Shown piece by piece: positions 18,330 through 26,069 of a stretch of 36,673 nt of DNA. Below the pieces are notes generated by a model, which was not told where the DNA came from, searched no databases, and saw nothing but the letters and a program-made list of their open reading frames with translations. The stretch spans positions 1 through 36,673 of the forward strand of contig JAITFQ010000076.1 in assembly GCA_031281225.1 (NCBI GenBank). The letters are read 5' to 3'. The DNA comes from Chitinispirillales bacterium. Its GTDB lineage: Bacteria > Fibrobacterota > Chitinivibrionia > Chitinivibrionales > Chitinispirillaceae. The translations under genes were made by a program, and so were the position numbers. Numbering within the stretch: position 1 is the first letter of the stretch; the number at the start of each line of letters is the position of its first letter.

Positions 18330-18348
18330 GGGCGGAGTCTGCCTGCCC
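18330..18348. repeat. Imperfect member of the intergenic palindrome family
   Basis: gggcggagtctgcctgccc folds with one mismatch in the stem. It resembles the GGGCGG...CCGCCC family but is more diverged. It lies between dapA and the rplI terminator. Confidence 0.4.
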
Positions 18349-18368
18349 GCGTTATTAACATCACAAAA

Positions 18369-18411
18369 GGGCCGGGGCCCGGGACGATCTGTATCCGCGG
18401 ACGCCCGGCCC
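18369..18411 (-). terminator. GC-rich hairpin terminator after rplI
   Basis: Read on the minus strand, gggccggg (18411-18404) pairs with cccggccc (18376-18369), with partial pairing inside the loop, and the hairpin is followed by TTTTGTGATG. It lies 25 bases after the rplI stop and before dapA. A smaller ggcc-aaacc-ggcc hairpin sits right at the rplI stop. Confidence 0.6.
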
Positions 18412-18436
18412 GAAAACATCGGCCAAACCGGCCCCG

Positions 18437-18886
18437 CTAACCCTCTTCCTTGACAACCCAAACTTTCAGATCCGCATCCACGCCCTTGTACAGGTTGATT
18501 GCCACGGTATAGACGCCGAGCTGCTTTATGGGTTCTTCGAGCATTACCTGGCGCTTTTCCACGCTAAAACCCTCTCTTTTCAGGAATTCGGCGATGTCTT
18601 GCGCGGAAACCGAGCCGTAGACCTGCTCCTCCTCGCCTACTTTCACGGCGATGGTGCACGGCGTCTGCTCGATTTTGGCTAGAAGCCCGCGGGCATCAGT
18701 GCGCAGTTTTTCCTCACGCTTGTCACTCGCCCGCTTGGCGTCGGCGACCACCCGCTTGTTCCCCTCGGTGGCTATGACGGCCACGCCATTCGGGATCAGA
18801 AAATTGCGGGCGTAACCGTCGCGTACGGTGACGACGTCCATCGCCTTGCCCAATTTTCCGTAATCTTTTTGCAACAATATTTCCAT
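18437..18886 (-). CDS. rplI: 50S ribosomal protein L9
   Basis: A 149-residue protein with full-length L9 features: the N-terminal domain MEILLQKDYGKLGKAMDVV with VRDGYARNFLIPNGVA (residues 19-38), a long charged connecting helix (about 40-75), and the C-terminal rRNA-binding domain with YGSVSAQDIAEFL (about 90-105). L9 binds 23S rRNA at the base of the L1 stalk. AAGGAGC precedes the ATG. It is the last gene of the rplY-pth-rpsF-rpsR-rplI cluster and is followed by a terminator. Confidence 0.96.
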   Translation of the reverse strand: MEILLQKDYGKLGKAMDVVTVRDGYARNFLIPNGVAVIATEGNKRVVADAKRASDKREEKLRTDARGLLAKIEQTPCTIAVKVGEEEQVYGSVSAQDIAEFLKREGFSVEKRQVMLEEPIKQLGVYTVAINLYKGVDADLKVWVVKEEG

Positions 18887-18933
18887 GATTTTTATTGCTC
18901 CTTGATAATCGTCATTTTCTGCAACTCCGGCAC

Positions 18934-18957
18934 GGGCGGCAGGCTGCCGCCCCTACG
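18934..18957. repeat. Intergenic GC-rich palindrome (dispersed family)
   Basis: gggcggcaggctgccgccc forms a near-perfect hairpin followed by ctacg. It lies in the 78-base gap between rpsR and rplI, inside a ribosomal operon, and shares core and tail with 5110-5132. Here it may reduce readthrough or stabilise the upstream mRNA end. Confidence 0.7.
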
Positions 18958-18964
18958 AAGATTT

Positions 18965-19195
18965 TTATTTTATGTTTTCGGCGACAAACGGTAACAGGCC
19001 CAGGTGCCTCGCGCGCTTGACGGCGGCAGATAAAAGCCGCTGATTCTTGGCGCTGACCCCGGAGAGACGCCTCGGCACGATCTTGCCGCGCTCGGTGACG
19101 AACCGACCGATTATCTTGATGTCCTTGTAATCGGGCGCTACCTTGTTCTGCTCAAACCAGCAGACTTTTTTTGATCTTCTCTTTACGAAAGCCAT
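18965..19195 (-). CDS. rpsR: 30S ribosomal protein S18
   Basis: A 76-residue basic protein matching S18: an N-terminal charged stretch with [14 protein letters not shown], the [38 protein letters not shown] core (split over residues 31-66) and a short tail. S18 pairs with S6 on the small-subunit platform. It begins three bases after the rpsF stop, and GGAGG overlaps that stop. ssb, which often sits between rpsF and rpsR, is absent. Confidence 0.97.
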   Translation of the reverse strand: MAFVKRRSKKVCWFEQNKVAPDYKDIKIIGRFVTERGKIVPRRLSGVSAKNQRLLSAAVKRARHLGLLPFVAENIK

Positions 19196-19198
19196 GGT

Positions 19199-19606
19199 TT
19201 AGTCCTCCCTGTCCGCATGGTATGAGTGGGTTTCGGAATCGTCGTCGCCGTCCTCGCCGGGCTTTTCGACCTTGACCTCTTCCTTGCGGGCCGCGAACGC
19301 TTCGCGGGCAGCCTCGTTTTTCAGGTCTCTGACAACGGTCAAATGGCGCAGAACTCTCTCATTGAGCTTGACGTGCTTCTCAAACGCGGCCGGAACCGTA
19401 CCCTCGCCGCGGTAGTAGTACACCACGTAGTGGCCCATCCTCTTTTTGTTAATCGTGTAGGCGAGCTGGCGCTTGCCCCACACATCAATCTTCTCAACTT
19501 CGGCGCTGGACTTGAAGAAGTCTTCAAGCGCCTGCTGCTCCTTTTCAACCGCGTCGTCGGGTAGCGTCCCGTCAATCACGACCGTCGTTTCGTAGGGTCG
19601 AATCAC
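19199..19606 (-). CDS. rpsF: 30S ribosomal protein S6
   Basis: A 135-residue protein. The S6 fold begins RPYETTVVIDG and contains VEKIDVWGKRQLAYTINKK and GHYVVYYYRGEGT, typical of the family; the C-terminal 30 residues are an acidic, disordered tail longer than in many S6 proteins. The start is GTG at 19606, with AGGAGG 8 bases upstream and no better ATG. S6 forms a heterodimer with S18 and binds 16S rRNA at the platform. It opens the rpsF-rpsR-rplI group. Confidence 0.95.
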   Translation of the reverse strand: MIRPYETTVVIDGTLPDDAVEKEQQALEDFFKSSAEVEKIDVWGKRQLAYTINKKRMGHYVVYYYRGEGTVPAAFEKHVKLNERVLRHLTVVRDLKNEAAREAFAARKEEVKVEKPGEDGDDDSETHSYHADRED

Positions 19607-19681
19607 CTTTACTGCCTCCTGTGGACTTTGGCCCCGGAACTGTAACTATGTTACGCCCGGAGCAGGGTTAATTGAAATATA

Positions 19682-20305
19682 CTAGTTATACTTGTTCATC
19701 GCCGCGTCGATACCGCTGTTTATCATAAACTCTACAGCGGCAACTGCGGTTTTGACCGCCTCCGCGGACTCCTCACGCTCCTGACCGTCAAAATGGCCGA
19801 GAACGAAACTTGTAACGCTCACACCGGCCGGCAGCGGCCCAATCCCGACGCGCAGCCGCGGGTAATCGCAGCCTATCGCCGCGGATACCGACTTTAGCCC
19901 GTTGTGCCCCCCCGACGTCCCATCCTTACGGAAACGGATTTTGCCGAGCGGGATGTTGAAATCGTCAACAATAACGAGACACTCGGCAGCGGTCAACTGA
20001 TATCTTCTGACCAGCGCGGCGGCCGATTCGCCGGACAGGTTCATATACGTGAGCGGCTTGACCAGCAACACTGGCTTGCCGCCTGCCCCGCACACCGCCG
20101 CCCTGCACTCCGCCTCGCAGAAATACTCCTTCGGCCCCGGCACACTGCCCGACAGCTCACAGAGCCCGTCAATCACATCAAACCCGATGTTGTGACGCGT
20201 ACCGCTGTATTTGACCCCGGGGTTGCCCAATCCGAATATCAGCAACTCAGGCTTGAAGTCTTTGGCGCCCATCCCAAAGAGTTTTTTGAAAAACGCCCCG
20301 AGCAT
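19682..20305 (-). CDS. pth: Peptidyl-tRNA hydrolase
   Basis: A 207-residue protein. The catalytic set is present: Asn and Gly in FGLGNPG, the catalytic His in TRHNIGFDVID, the Asp in VIVDDFNIPLG and the GTSGGHNGLKS loop. Pth frees tRNA from peptidyl-tRNAs dropped by the ribosome. The start at 20305 gives about 22 residues before the usual first strand; the in-frame ATG at 20272 would give a more typical length. Neither has a good ribosome site. It follows rplY by 15 bases, the usual neighbour. Confidence 0.95.
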   Translation of the reverse strand: MLGAFFKKLFGMGAKDFKPELLIFGLGNPGVKYSGTRHNIGFDVIDGLCELSGSVPGPKEYFCEAECRAAVCGAGGKPVLLVKPLTYMNLSGESAAALVRRYQLTAAECLVIVDDFNIPLGKIRFRKDGTSGGHNGLKSVSAAIGCDYPRLRVGIGPLPAGVSVTSFVLGHFDGQEREESAEAVKTAVAAVEFMINSGIDAAMNKYN

Positions 20306-20320
20306 CCCCAGTCAAAAACC

Positions 20321-20962
20321 TTACTTACCGGACTTAGCGGCCGGCTTGGCCGCGGTTTTTCCTGCCGCCGGAGCGGCAGCGTCCTCTTCCGCTGCTACCG
20401 CCGCCTTCTCACGCGTCGGGTGCGTAACCACCGCGAGCACCTCTTCTGGTGCGTGCCTGAACGTCACGTTGGGTATCGACAAGTCCCTCACATGCACCGA
20501 TTCACCGATTTTGAGCGCGGCCACGTCGATCGTAATCTTTTCGGGGATGTCCGTCGGCAGACACTCGACCTTCACGGTTTTGAACGGGTGCCCGAGCACT
20601 CCGCCATCGTCCTTGACGCCGGCCGGGACACCTATGAGTTCAACGGGCACATCGACGATCGTTTTCTTGTTCATGTCGATGTGCATGAAGTCGAGATTAT
20701 AGTACACGCTGTCTTTGATTTTGTTGCGCTGCACCTCGCGTATGACGGCGATTGAGCCGCTGCCCAGCCCTAAATCAAAGAGGTGCGTGTGCTTGCGCGC
20801 CCTCACCACCGCAGCGAACTCGGCGTGGGGGATCTCCACATTCTTGGGTTCGAGACCCGGCCCGTAGTACACGCCGGGTATCCACCCCTGCGCACGCGCC
20901 TTGCGCGTATACGACTTTCCGGTCCCCGCTCTTTCACGAGCCTGCAATTTGATGATGTCCAA
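20321..20962 (-). CDS. rplY: 50S ribosomal protein L25/Ctc
   Basis: A 213-residue two-domain L25 (TL5/Ctc type). The N-terminal 5S-rRNA-binding domain starts IIKLQARERAGTGKS with R-x-x-G-W-I-P-G-V-Y-Y-G, then the C-terminal beta domain with VPVELIGVPAGVKDDGG and VDVAALKIGESVHVRDL. The last 25 residues are a low-complexity A/K/P tail. The start is TTG at 20962, because an AGGAGG stands 7 bases upstream and no ATG is near. It follows tRNA-Gln by 43 bases and precedes pth. Confidence 0.94.
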   Translation of the reverse strand: MDIIKLQARERAGTGKSYTRKARAQGWIPGVYYGPGLEPKNVEIPHAEFAAVVRARKHTHLFDLGLGSGSIAVIREVQRNKIKDSVYYNLDFMHIDMNKKTIVDVPVELIGVPAGVKDDGGVLGHPFKTVKVECLPTDIPEKITIDVAALKIGESVHVRDLSIPNVTFRHAPEEVLAVVTHPTREKAAVAAEEDAAAPAAGKTAAKPAAKSGK

Positions 20963-20969
20963 AGTACAA

Positions 20970-20975
20970 CCTCCT
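20970..20975 (-). promoter_or_regulatory. Consensus ribosome binding site that fixes the rplY TTG start
   Basis: AGGAGG on the minus strand, 7 bases before TTG at 20962. No ATG or GTG in frame is close enough to use it. Confidence 0.75.
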
Positions 20976-21005
20976 ACTTGACTAAAAACGCGTTAACGAG
21001 TGATA

Positions 21006-21081
21006 TGGCAGGGGCGGAAGGATTCGAACCTCCGAGTGTCAGAACCAAAATCTGATGTCTTAGCCGCTTGACGACGCCCCC
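21006..21081 (-). tRNA. tRNA-Gln (anticodon TTG)
   Basis: A 76-base gene with the CCA end encoded. The acceptor stem is GGGGGCG/CGCCCCT, the anticodon loop reads ATTTTGG with anticodon TTG, and the T arm is GGAGG-TTCGAAT-CCTTC. The first pair is G1-U72, a wobble, where bacterial tRNA-Gln usually has U1-A72. The rest is standard. It is transcribed in the direction of rplY and probably cotranscribed with it. Confidence 0.93.
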
Positions 21082-21113
21082 GCATAAAGCTCCCTTTCGG
21101 GGATAATTCATAT

Positions 21114-21142
21114 AATATATGTTATGCGCAAATAAAAATCAA
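21114..21142 (-). promoter_or_regulatory. Candidate promoter for tRNA-Gln and rplY
   Basis: On the minus strand TTGATT (21142-21137), 17 bases, then TATATT (21119-21114). The tRNA 5' end is 32 bases on. The rest of the gap to 21282 is AT-rich, and I see no further feature in it. Confidence 0.5.
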
Positions 21143-21282
21143 TATTTTTTAAAGTTTTTAAAAGATTAAAATCAATCCTCCCAAAAAAATCGGCTTTCAC
21201 TTTAAATTCACCCCACCGCAATAAAATAATTAACAACAACGAAAACAATATATTCTTTTCCTTTTATCAGAAGGGGGACCTT

Positions 21283-22458
21283 ATGATAAGGCGGGAGGCT
21301 ACGCGCCGCATACAGCTTATGGCGCGGGCACGGCCGGTGATTACTGTCGCCGGGCCGCGGCACGCGGGGAAAACCACGCTTGTAAGGGCGATATTTCCGT
21401 ACCACAAATACGTAAATCTCGGAATCTCCGATGTGCGCGAGTTCGCCGAAAAGGACCCGGCGGGGTTTCTCAGGTTCCACACGGGGTACACGGGGCTCAT
21501 AATAGAAGACTACCTGCGGGTGCCGAAACTTTCGCACCACATACGGGAGGCTGTCGAAAAAAACAGGAGGCGGGCAGGGCGGTTTATACTGACAACCTCC
21601 CATTTGCCGATAAAAACCGGCCCGTGCGGACAACCCCTGAGACACCCGTCTACGCAGATACTGCTCCCGCCGTCCATCCGGGAATTGGGCTTCGCGAAGA
21701 TCTCCCTTGAGCGCGACGAGTACATATACCGCGGATTCATGCCGCGCGTGCACAGCGAAAAAACCGACCCGCGGGCAATACACACAAACTACACCACATT
21801 CTATGTAAAACACGACATCAAAAACATCATTGAAATGGACGACCAGGCCGCGTTTTGGCGGCTGCTCAAACTTCTAGCCGGCCGCGTGGGCCAAATCATA
21901 AACACGGCAGCCATCGCCGAGGACGCCGGTATATCGCAATCAACCCTCGAGAGATGGATAAGCGCCCTTGAAGAGAGCTTCATTATTTTCAAGCTGCCCG
22001 CCTATCCGGCGAGCTTCGGGAAAAAGGTGTCGAGAGTCCCAAAACTGTACTTCACCGACGTCGGCATGGCGGCAGCCCTGCTCAAGATAACAAGCGCGGA
22101 GCAGGTGTTCCGCGACCCGTTAGTGGGGAACCTCTTCGAAAACATGGTCGTGGCCGACGCCCTGAAATGCCGCTACAACACCGGGCAGGGCGCGGACATC
22201 TTTTACTACCGAAGCCCAAACGGCATCGAGATAGACATGGTCGTGAGCAGGGGGCGCTACATCATGCCAATCGAAATAAAATCCACCCCGCAATACAACG
22301 CCTCATTCACAAAAAACATAAAACTATTCAGCAGGCTGTCAAAAAGAATCAAATACGGGTACGTCGTGTACAGCGGGGAAACGAGGGAAAGGGCCGGGGA
22401 ACCGGGATTCGTGAATTTCAAAAATATCGGGGCGCTGGTCGCGGAGTGGGAGGGGTAA
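21283..22458 (+). CDS. AAA-type ATPase with C-terminal DUF4143 domain
   Basis: A 391-residue protein of the AAA_14/DUF4143 type. The Walker A is GPRHAGKT (residues 24-31), followed by a Walker B-like LIIEDYLRVP and a GRFILTTSHLP sensor strand. The middle holds a winged-helix-like part (about 200-235, with ISQSTLERWISALEESFI) and the C-terminal DUF4143 segment has YFTDVGMAAALL, DPLVGNLFENMVV and VDMVV/PIEIKS, a nuclease-like core seen in this family. Function is not established; such ATPases are common, often scattered and horizontally moved. A strong AGGGGG site precedes the ATG. It is a lone plus-strand gene among minus-strand ones. Confidence 0.86.
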   Translation: MIRREATRRIQLMARARPVITVAGPRHAGKTTLVRAIFPYHKYVNLGISDVREFAEKDPAGFLRFHTGYTGLIIEDYLRVPKLSHHIREAVEKNRRRAGRFILTTSHLPIKTGPCGQPLRHPSTQILLPPSIRELGFAKISLERDEYIYRGFMPRVHSEKTDPRAIHTNYTTFYVKHDIKNIIEMDDQAAFWRLLKLLAGRVGQIINTAAIAEDAGISQSTLERWISALEESFIIFKLPAYPASFGKKVSRVPKLYFTDVGMAAALLKITSAEQVFRDPLVGNLFENMVVADALKCRYNTGQGADIFYYRSPNGIEIDMVVSRGRYIMPIEIKSTPQYNASFTKNIKLFSRLSKRIKYGYVVYSGETRERAGEPGFVNFKNIGALVAEWEG

Positions 22459-22464
22459 CGGGGA

Positions 22465-22481
22465 GGCGGACTGTGTCCGCC
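22465..22481. repeat. Intergenic palindrome (dispersed family)
   Basis: ggcggactgtgtccgcc, a hairpin between the DUF4143 stop and the DUF2905 end. It is not followed by a T run, so is not a clear terminator. Confidence 0.5.
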
Positions 22482-22485
22482 AGCG

Positions 22486-22704
22486 TCATTTCCGCGAAAA
22501 AAAATTCATCACTACCGTCAGCGCCACACTCAGCAATACCGACGTCGCTATCGGGATGTATATCCTGAACCGCCCGCTGCCTAAACGCAGATCGCCGGGC
22601 AGGCGGCCCAGCGGTATCTTGTCAGACAGCATGAAGAACAGGCCGACGACGATTATTACAGTGCCGGCGATTATCAGGAAACGGCCGCTTTCAATCCAGT
22701 TCAT
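22486..22704 (-). CDS. DUF2905 small membrane protein
   Basis: A 72-residue protein with two hydrophobic helices (about residues 8-26 and 50-66) joined by the conserved SDKIPLGRLPGDLRLGSGRFRIYIPI loop (split over residues 27-52), the DUF2905 signature. Function is unknown. Members lie next to ruvB in many genomes, as here, where it follows ruvB on the same strand. GGAGG precedes the ATG. Confidence 0.85.
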   Translation of the reverse strand: MNWIESGRFLIIAGTVIIVVGLFFMLSDKIPLGRLPGDLRLGSGRFRIYIPIATSVLLSVALTVVMNFFSRK

Positions 22705-22726
22705 AATGTGACTCCTCCGATTAGAT

Positions 22727-22749
22727 ATGGGCGGATAACATTCGCCCGT
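22727..22749. repeat. Intergenic palindrome (dispersed family)
   Basis: atgggcggataacattcgcc plus ccgt, a hairpin gggcgga/ttcgccc in the 56-base gap between ruvB and the DUF2905 gene. It closely matches 12799-12822. Confidence 0.65.
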
Positions 22750-22760
22750 GCGAAAAAATA

Positions 22761-23795
22761 TTACGAAAACATATCGTACGCGGCGCCTTTGGGCGGTTGC
22801 ACGTTAAAATATTTGTACGTCTTCACCGTGACCTCGCGGCCGCGGGGCGTACGCTTCAAAAATCCCGACTGAATCAGGAAAGGCTCGTAAACCTCCTCAA
22901 TCGTGTCAGGTTCCTCCCCGACAACCACCGCAACTGTATTGAGCCCCACCGGCCCGCCGCCGTAATGCTCTATTATAGATAACAGGATACTCCTGTCCAT
23001 TTCGTCAAGCCCGCTCTCGTCGACGCCGAGAAGCGACAGCGTTTTGTTTACGATGCCGACCGTGACCGTGCCATCCCCCCTGACCTCCGCGACGTCCCGG
23101 CAGCGGCGCAAGAGCCTGTTCGCTATACGCGGAGTTCCCCGCGCCCGCCGCCCCAGCGCGAGCGCCGCCTCGGCGCCGCACTCCACGCCGAGTATCGACG
23201 CCGACCGTATTATCACGCGCATAAGCTCCTCCGGCGTGTAGTAGGCAAGACGGCAAACGTACCCGAACCGCGCGTGCATCGGCGACGTGAGCATACCCGC
23301 CCGCGTCGTCGCGCCGACAAGCGTAAACGGCTTCAGGCTGAGCCTTATTGACCTGGCCGCGGGGCCGTCGCCTATCGTTATGTCAAAAACAAAATCCTCC
23401 ATCGCGGGGTAAAGCGATTCCTCGACGACGCGGTTGAGCCTGTGTATCTCGTCTATGAAAAAAATTTCCCGCTCGCCGAGGTTCGTGAGGTTGCCGGCGA
23501 GATCGCCCTTTTTTTCGAGGACGGGGCCGGATGTCGTCTGTATCCCGACGCCGAGTTCATTGGCGAGAATGCGGGAGAGCGTCGTTTTGCCAAGCCCCGG
23601 CGGGCCGCAGAAGAGGACGTGGTCGAGCGCCTCACCCCGCTTTTGGGCGGCTTCGACAAATATACGGAGGTTCTCCTTAATAGCCTCCTGACCGATAAAA
23701 TCGGAGAAACGCTCCGGGCGGAGGGCGTGGTCGAACTGCTCCTCGTCGGAGACGGATTTTTCGGCGGAAACGATTCGGGGTTCTTGGTCGTTCAT
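22761..23795 (-). CDS. ruvB: Holliday junction branch migration ATPase RuvB
   Basis: About 344 residues from ATG 23795. RuvB hexamers drive branch migration with RuvA. Motifs: [12 protein letters not shown] near the start, Walker [12 protein letters not shown], Walker [11 protein letters not shown], sensor GATTRAGML with the arginine-finger region, and a C-terminal winged helix ending in [12 protein letters not shown]. The frame is open to 23852, but that start would overlap ruvA and add residues outside the family; 23795 begins [10 protein letters not shown]. The C-terminal tail is a little longer than usual. It follows ruvA by 26 bases. Confidence 0.95.
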   Translation of the reverse strand: MNDQEPRIVSAEKSVSDEEQFDHALRPERFSDFIGQEAIKENLRIFVEAAQKRGEALDHVLFCGPPGLGKTTLSRILANELGVGIQTTSGPVLEKKGDLAGNLTNLGEREIFFIDEIHRLNRVVEESLYPAMEDFVFDITIGDGPAARSIRLSLKPFTLVGATTRAGMLTSPMHARFGYVCRLAYYTPEELMRVIIRSASILGVECGAEAALALGRRARGTPRIANRLLRRCRDVAEVRGDGTVTVGIVNKTLSLLGVDESGLDEMDRSILLSIIEHYGGGPVGLNTVAVVVGEEPDTIEEVYEPFLIQSGFLKRTPRGREVTVKTYKYFNVQPPKGAAYDMFS

Positions 23796-23821
23796 ATATT
23801 TTTCAGTTTTAAAGTCAAGGC

Positions 23822-24421
23822 CTATATTACTTGTAATGCCATGCGTATCCATTCTTCTATGGGAGCATCGGCGGTTATTTCTTGGGATACCCGGTCTATT
23901 GCTTTGGCTACTTGTTTATCATTGTACCCCAGTGACATCATCGCGGCGAAGGCTTCCTCCATGCGGCCTTTGCCGATGGGGGCTTTTGCGGAGAGTGCTG
24001 CCGGGGGCATTGATGAATACATCCCCAGTTTTCCCTTCAACTCCACGATTATCCGCTCGGCTGTTTTGGGGCCCACGCCGGGAATTTTTCTTAATCCTGC
24101 CGAATTGCCGGTGTTTACGTGGGTGACTAAATTTTCTATTGATATCCCGGACATTATCCCCATAGCCACTTTGGGGCCTATTGAGTTTACGGTTATCAGA
24201 TGGCGGAAGACCTCGCGCTCGGTTTTGGTCGCGAAGCCGTAGAGCTTTACGTCATCCTCGCGCACATAATAGTGTATGTAGACCTTTGCCTGCTGGCCGG
24301 GGTTGGGCAGTTTCTCGTACGTGGAGAGCGGAATCATCACCGCGTAACCCACGCCTGAGGTTTCGAGGGCGACGGACGATATCTCTTTTTCGGTTAGTGT
24401 GCCGGCTATGTATTCTATCAT
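23822..24421 (-). CDS. ruvA: Holliday junction binding protein RuvA
   Basis: About 199 residues from ATG 24421. The N-terminal OB fold starts MIEYIAGTL with [16 protein letters not shown]; two helix-hairpin-helix motifs follow ([12 protein letters not shown] and [17 protein letters not shown]), and the C-terminal domain III that contacts RuvB has [15 protein letters not shown]. RuvA tetramers hold the junction square. GGAAG lies upstream of this start, two bases after the ruvC stop; the longer frame from 24475 runs into ruvC and is not used. Confidence 0.95.
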   Translation of the reverse strand: MIEYIAGTLTEKEISSVALETSGVGYAVMIPLSTYEKLPNPGQQAKVYIHYYVREDDVKLYGFATKTEREVFRHLITVNSIGPKVAMGIMSGISIENLVTHVNTGNSAGLRKIPGVGPKTAERIIVELKGKLGMYSSMPPAALSAKAPIGKGRMEEAFAAMMSLGYNDKQVAKAIDRVSQEITADAPIEEWIRMALQVI

Positions 24422-24423
24422 AA

Positions 24424-24921
24424 TTATTGCTTCCGCGTTAACAATGTTTTCCGCCCCATATTGTGAAAGTCGCACATCGCCGTAGCAAGCGCGTCGTATG
24501 CGTCTTGGCGCATTTTTTCAACGGGGGGTTTTAATAGCATTTTCACCATGTACTCCACTTGCTCCTTCGCCGCGTTGCCGTTGCCCGTCACAGATTTTTT
24601 TATCTCCCGCGGGCTATACTCGCTCACCTCGCAGCCATGCTGCGCGGCGGCCAGCATCGCCACGCCGCGGGCGTGGCCGAGGACGAGCGTCGTGTGCACG
24701 TTTTTGCCATAAAACGCCTCCTCCACGGAAACACGGTGCGGGGAATGCTCGGCTAACTTCCCGCGTATCCCGTCATATATAAGCAACAGGCGCTCGGGCA
24801 GCGGCGCCGACGCATTGGTGACGATTACGCCGGAGTCCACCCAGGACACGCTGTTGTTCACCACCCTGATAACGCCGTAGCCCGTCACCGCGGTTCCGGG
24901 GTCGACGCCCAAAATAATCAT
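24424..24921 (-). CDS. ruvC: Holliday junction endonuclease RuvC
   Basis: A 165-residue protein of normal length. Catalytic acids are visible: Asp7 in GVDPGTAVTGYG, the Glu in VSVEEAFYGKN and the acidic pair in RQDAYDALATAMC near residue 140. RuvC resolves junctions by paired nicks within the RuvABC complex. It lies three bases after yebC and two bases before ruvA, so the set yebC-ruvC-ruvA-ruvB is one operon. Confidence 0.96.
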   Translation of the reverse strand: MIILGVDPGTAVTGYGVIRVVNNSVSWVDSGVIVTNASAPLPERLLLIYDGIRGKLAEHSPHRVSVEEAFYGKNVHTTLVLGHARGVAMLAAAQHGCEVSEYSPREIKKSVTGNGNAAKEQVEYMVKMLLKPPVEKMRQDAYDALATAMCDFHNMGRKTLLTRKQ

Positions 24922-24924
24922 CGG

Positions 24925-25671
24925 TTACCCCATTTTGGCGATCTCTTCGTCGCTTAGGTCAAATCCGGCGTAGACGTGCTGGGTGTCGTCCAGTTCGTCT
25001 AACGCGTCGACTAATTTCATGATCCGCGCGGCGTTGTCGCCCTCTAACTTTACCGGGTTGTCCACGACCTTCGTGATCTCCGCCGACGACGGTTCCACGT
25101 TCGCGGCGACGATCGCCTCCCGCACCGTGTCGAACGCGTCAACCGAGGTGTTGACCTCGTACTCGTCGCCCTCCGCCGACATGTCGTCCGCCCCGGCCTC
25201 AAGTACGAGCTCCATCAGGGCGTCTTCGGCCATCGCGTCCTTTGGGACGGTTATCACCCCGAGCGTTTTGAACATCCACGCTACGGAGTTGGACTGCCCC
25301 AGATTGCCGCCGTACTTTGTGAGCAGGTGGCGCACCTCCCCGACGATCCGGTTCCGGTTGTCTGTCACGGTTTCGACCATAATCGCGACGCCGCCGGGGC
25401 CGTAGCCCTCGAACGTTATCTCCTCGTAGCTAACGCCCTCGAGCTGGCCCGTCCCCTTGAGGATCGCCGATTCAATGTTCTTGCCCGGCATATTCGACCC
25501 GCGCGCCGCGGCGATGGCCGTGCGCAGCCTCGGATTGGAAGACGGATCGCCCCCCCCCTCCCGCGCCGAGATCGTTATCTCGCGGATGAGCCTGTTAAAC
25601 AGCTTGCCCCGGGCGGCGTCCGCCTTGCCCTTGGCGCGTTTGATGGTCGACCATTTGGAATGTCCTGCCAT
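24925..25671 (-). CDS. YebC/PmpR family protein
   Basis: About 248 residues from ATG 25671, beginning AGHSKWSTIKRAKGKADA, the family's start signature, followed by FNRLIREITISAREGGGDP and the EGYGPGGVAIMVETVTDNRNR motif. YebC proteins were long called transcription regulators; recent work links them to relief of ribosome stalling at proline-rich stretches. The frame is open to 25755, but the upstream residues are unlike the family. It heads the yebC-ruvCAB operon; a candidate promoter is at 25720-25748. Confidence 0.95.
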   Translation of the reverse strand: MAGHSKWSTIKRAKGKADAARGKLFNRLIREITISAREGGGDPSSNPRLRTAIAAARGSNMPGKNIESAILKGTGQLEGVSYEEITFEGYGPGGVAIMVETVTDNRNRIVGEVRHLLTKYGGNLGQSNSVAWMFKTLGVITVPKDAMAEDALMELVLEAGADDMSAEGDEYEVNTSVDAFDTVREAIVAANVEPSSAEITKVVDNPVKLEGDNAARIMKLVDALDELDDTQHVYAGFDLSDEEIAKMG

Positions 25672-25719
25672 AATTATGTGCCGCCTCGTGGAAAGGGTTT
25701 TTTGTGATTTTATGATTTT

Positions 25720-25748
25720 ACAGTAAATATACATGATGTTGAGGTCAA
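25720..25748 (-). promoter_or_regulatory. Candidate promoter for yebC-ruvCAB
   Basis: TTGACC (25748-25743) with a 17-base spacer to TACTGT (25725-25720) on the minus strand. The -10 match is weak. Confidence 0.35.
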
Positions 25749-25798
25749 AATCCAAAAATCAGAATCTTTTTTAATATGTATTTTTTTAACATAAAATA

Positions 25799-25826
25799 TT
25801 GACACACTATAACGCACATATTATTT
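25799..25826 (+). promoter_or_regulatory. Candidate promoter for the leader ORF and two-gene cassette
   Basis: TTGACA (25799-25804) is a perfect -35 box; TTATTT (25821-25826) follows after 16 bases, or TATTAT (25819-25824) after 14. A consensus AGGAGG lies immediately downstream at 25829-25834. Confidence 0.4.
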
Positions 25827-25839
25827 TTAGGAGGTGCTG

Positions 25840-25881
25840 TTGTGGGGTTTTGATTTTCTTAAAGAAAGAGGTGGGATATGA
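25840..25881 (+). CDS. Possible 13-residue leader peptide coupled to the next gene
   Basis: A TTG at 25840, five bases after a perfect AGGAGG, opens a 13-codon frame encoding MWGFDFLKERGGI. Its TGA overlaps the next gene's ATG as ATGA, an arrangement typical of translational coupling. It is too short for a family call. It could be a control peptide, or chance; the strong ribosome site with no other nearby start is the main evidence. Confidence 0.4.
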   Translation: MWGFDFLKERGGI

Positions 25882-26069
25882 CAGGTGAAGATTTTGATGC
25901 TCGGTATGAAAAATATATAAAAGAAGCCCGTGACATCATGTCTCGGGAGAAGACCGCGTGCCTGACTCGAACCAACACGGCCAATCCGCCGAACCCCAAG
26001 TCATGGGCTAGAATAGACATGGGGGAAGCCGAAGTATTTTGGGAGAAATCCAAATGCCTTACAATTTAA
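25878..26069 (+). CDS. Unrecognised 63-residue protein, first gene of an AT-rich cassette
   Basis: Begins MTGEDFDARYEKYIKEARDI, a charged helix, then a short central R/N/P-rich part with ANPPNPKSW, and ends in WEKSKCLTI. No signal peptide or membrane segment. GAGGTGGG sits just before the ATG. Its 3' end overlaps the following gene by 16 bases, so the two are coupled. I recognise no family. Base composition is more AT-rich than the ruv operon next to it, which suggests transfer. Confidence 0.6.
   Translation: MTGEDFDARYEKYIKEARDIMSREKTACLTRTNTANPPNPKSWARIDMGEAEVFWEKSKCLTI

Noticed and set aside
22167-22568. A plus-strand frame overlapping the end of the DUF4143 gene
   Set aside because: A shifted frame of that gene; basic low-complexity sequence only.
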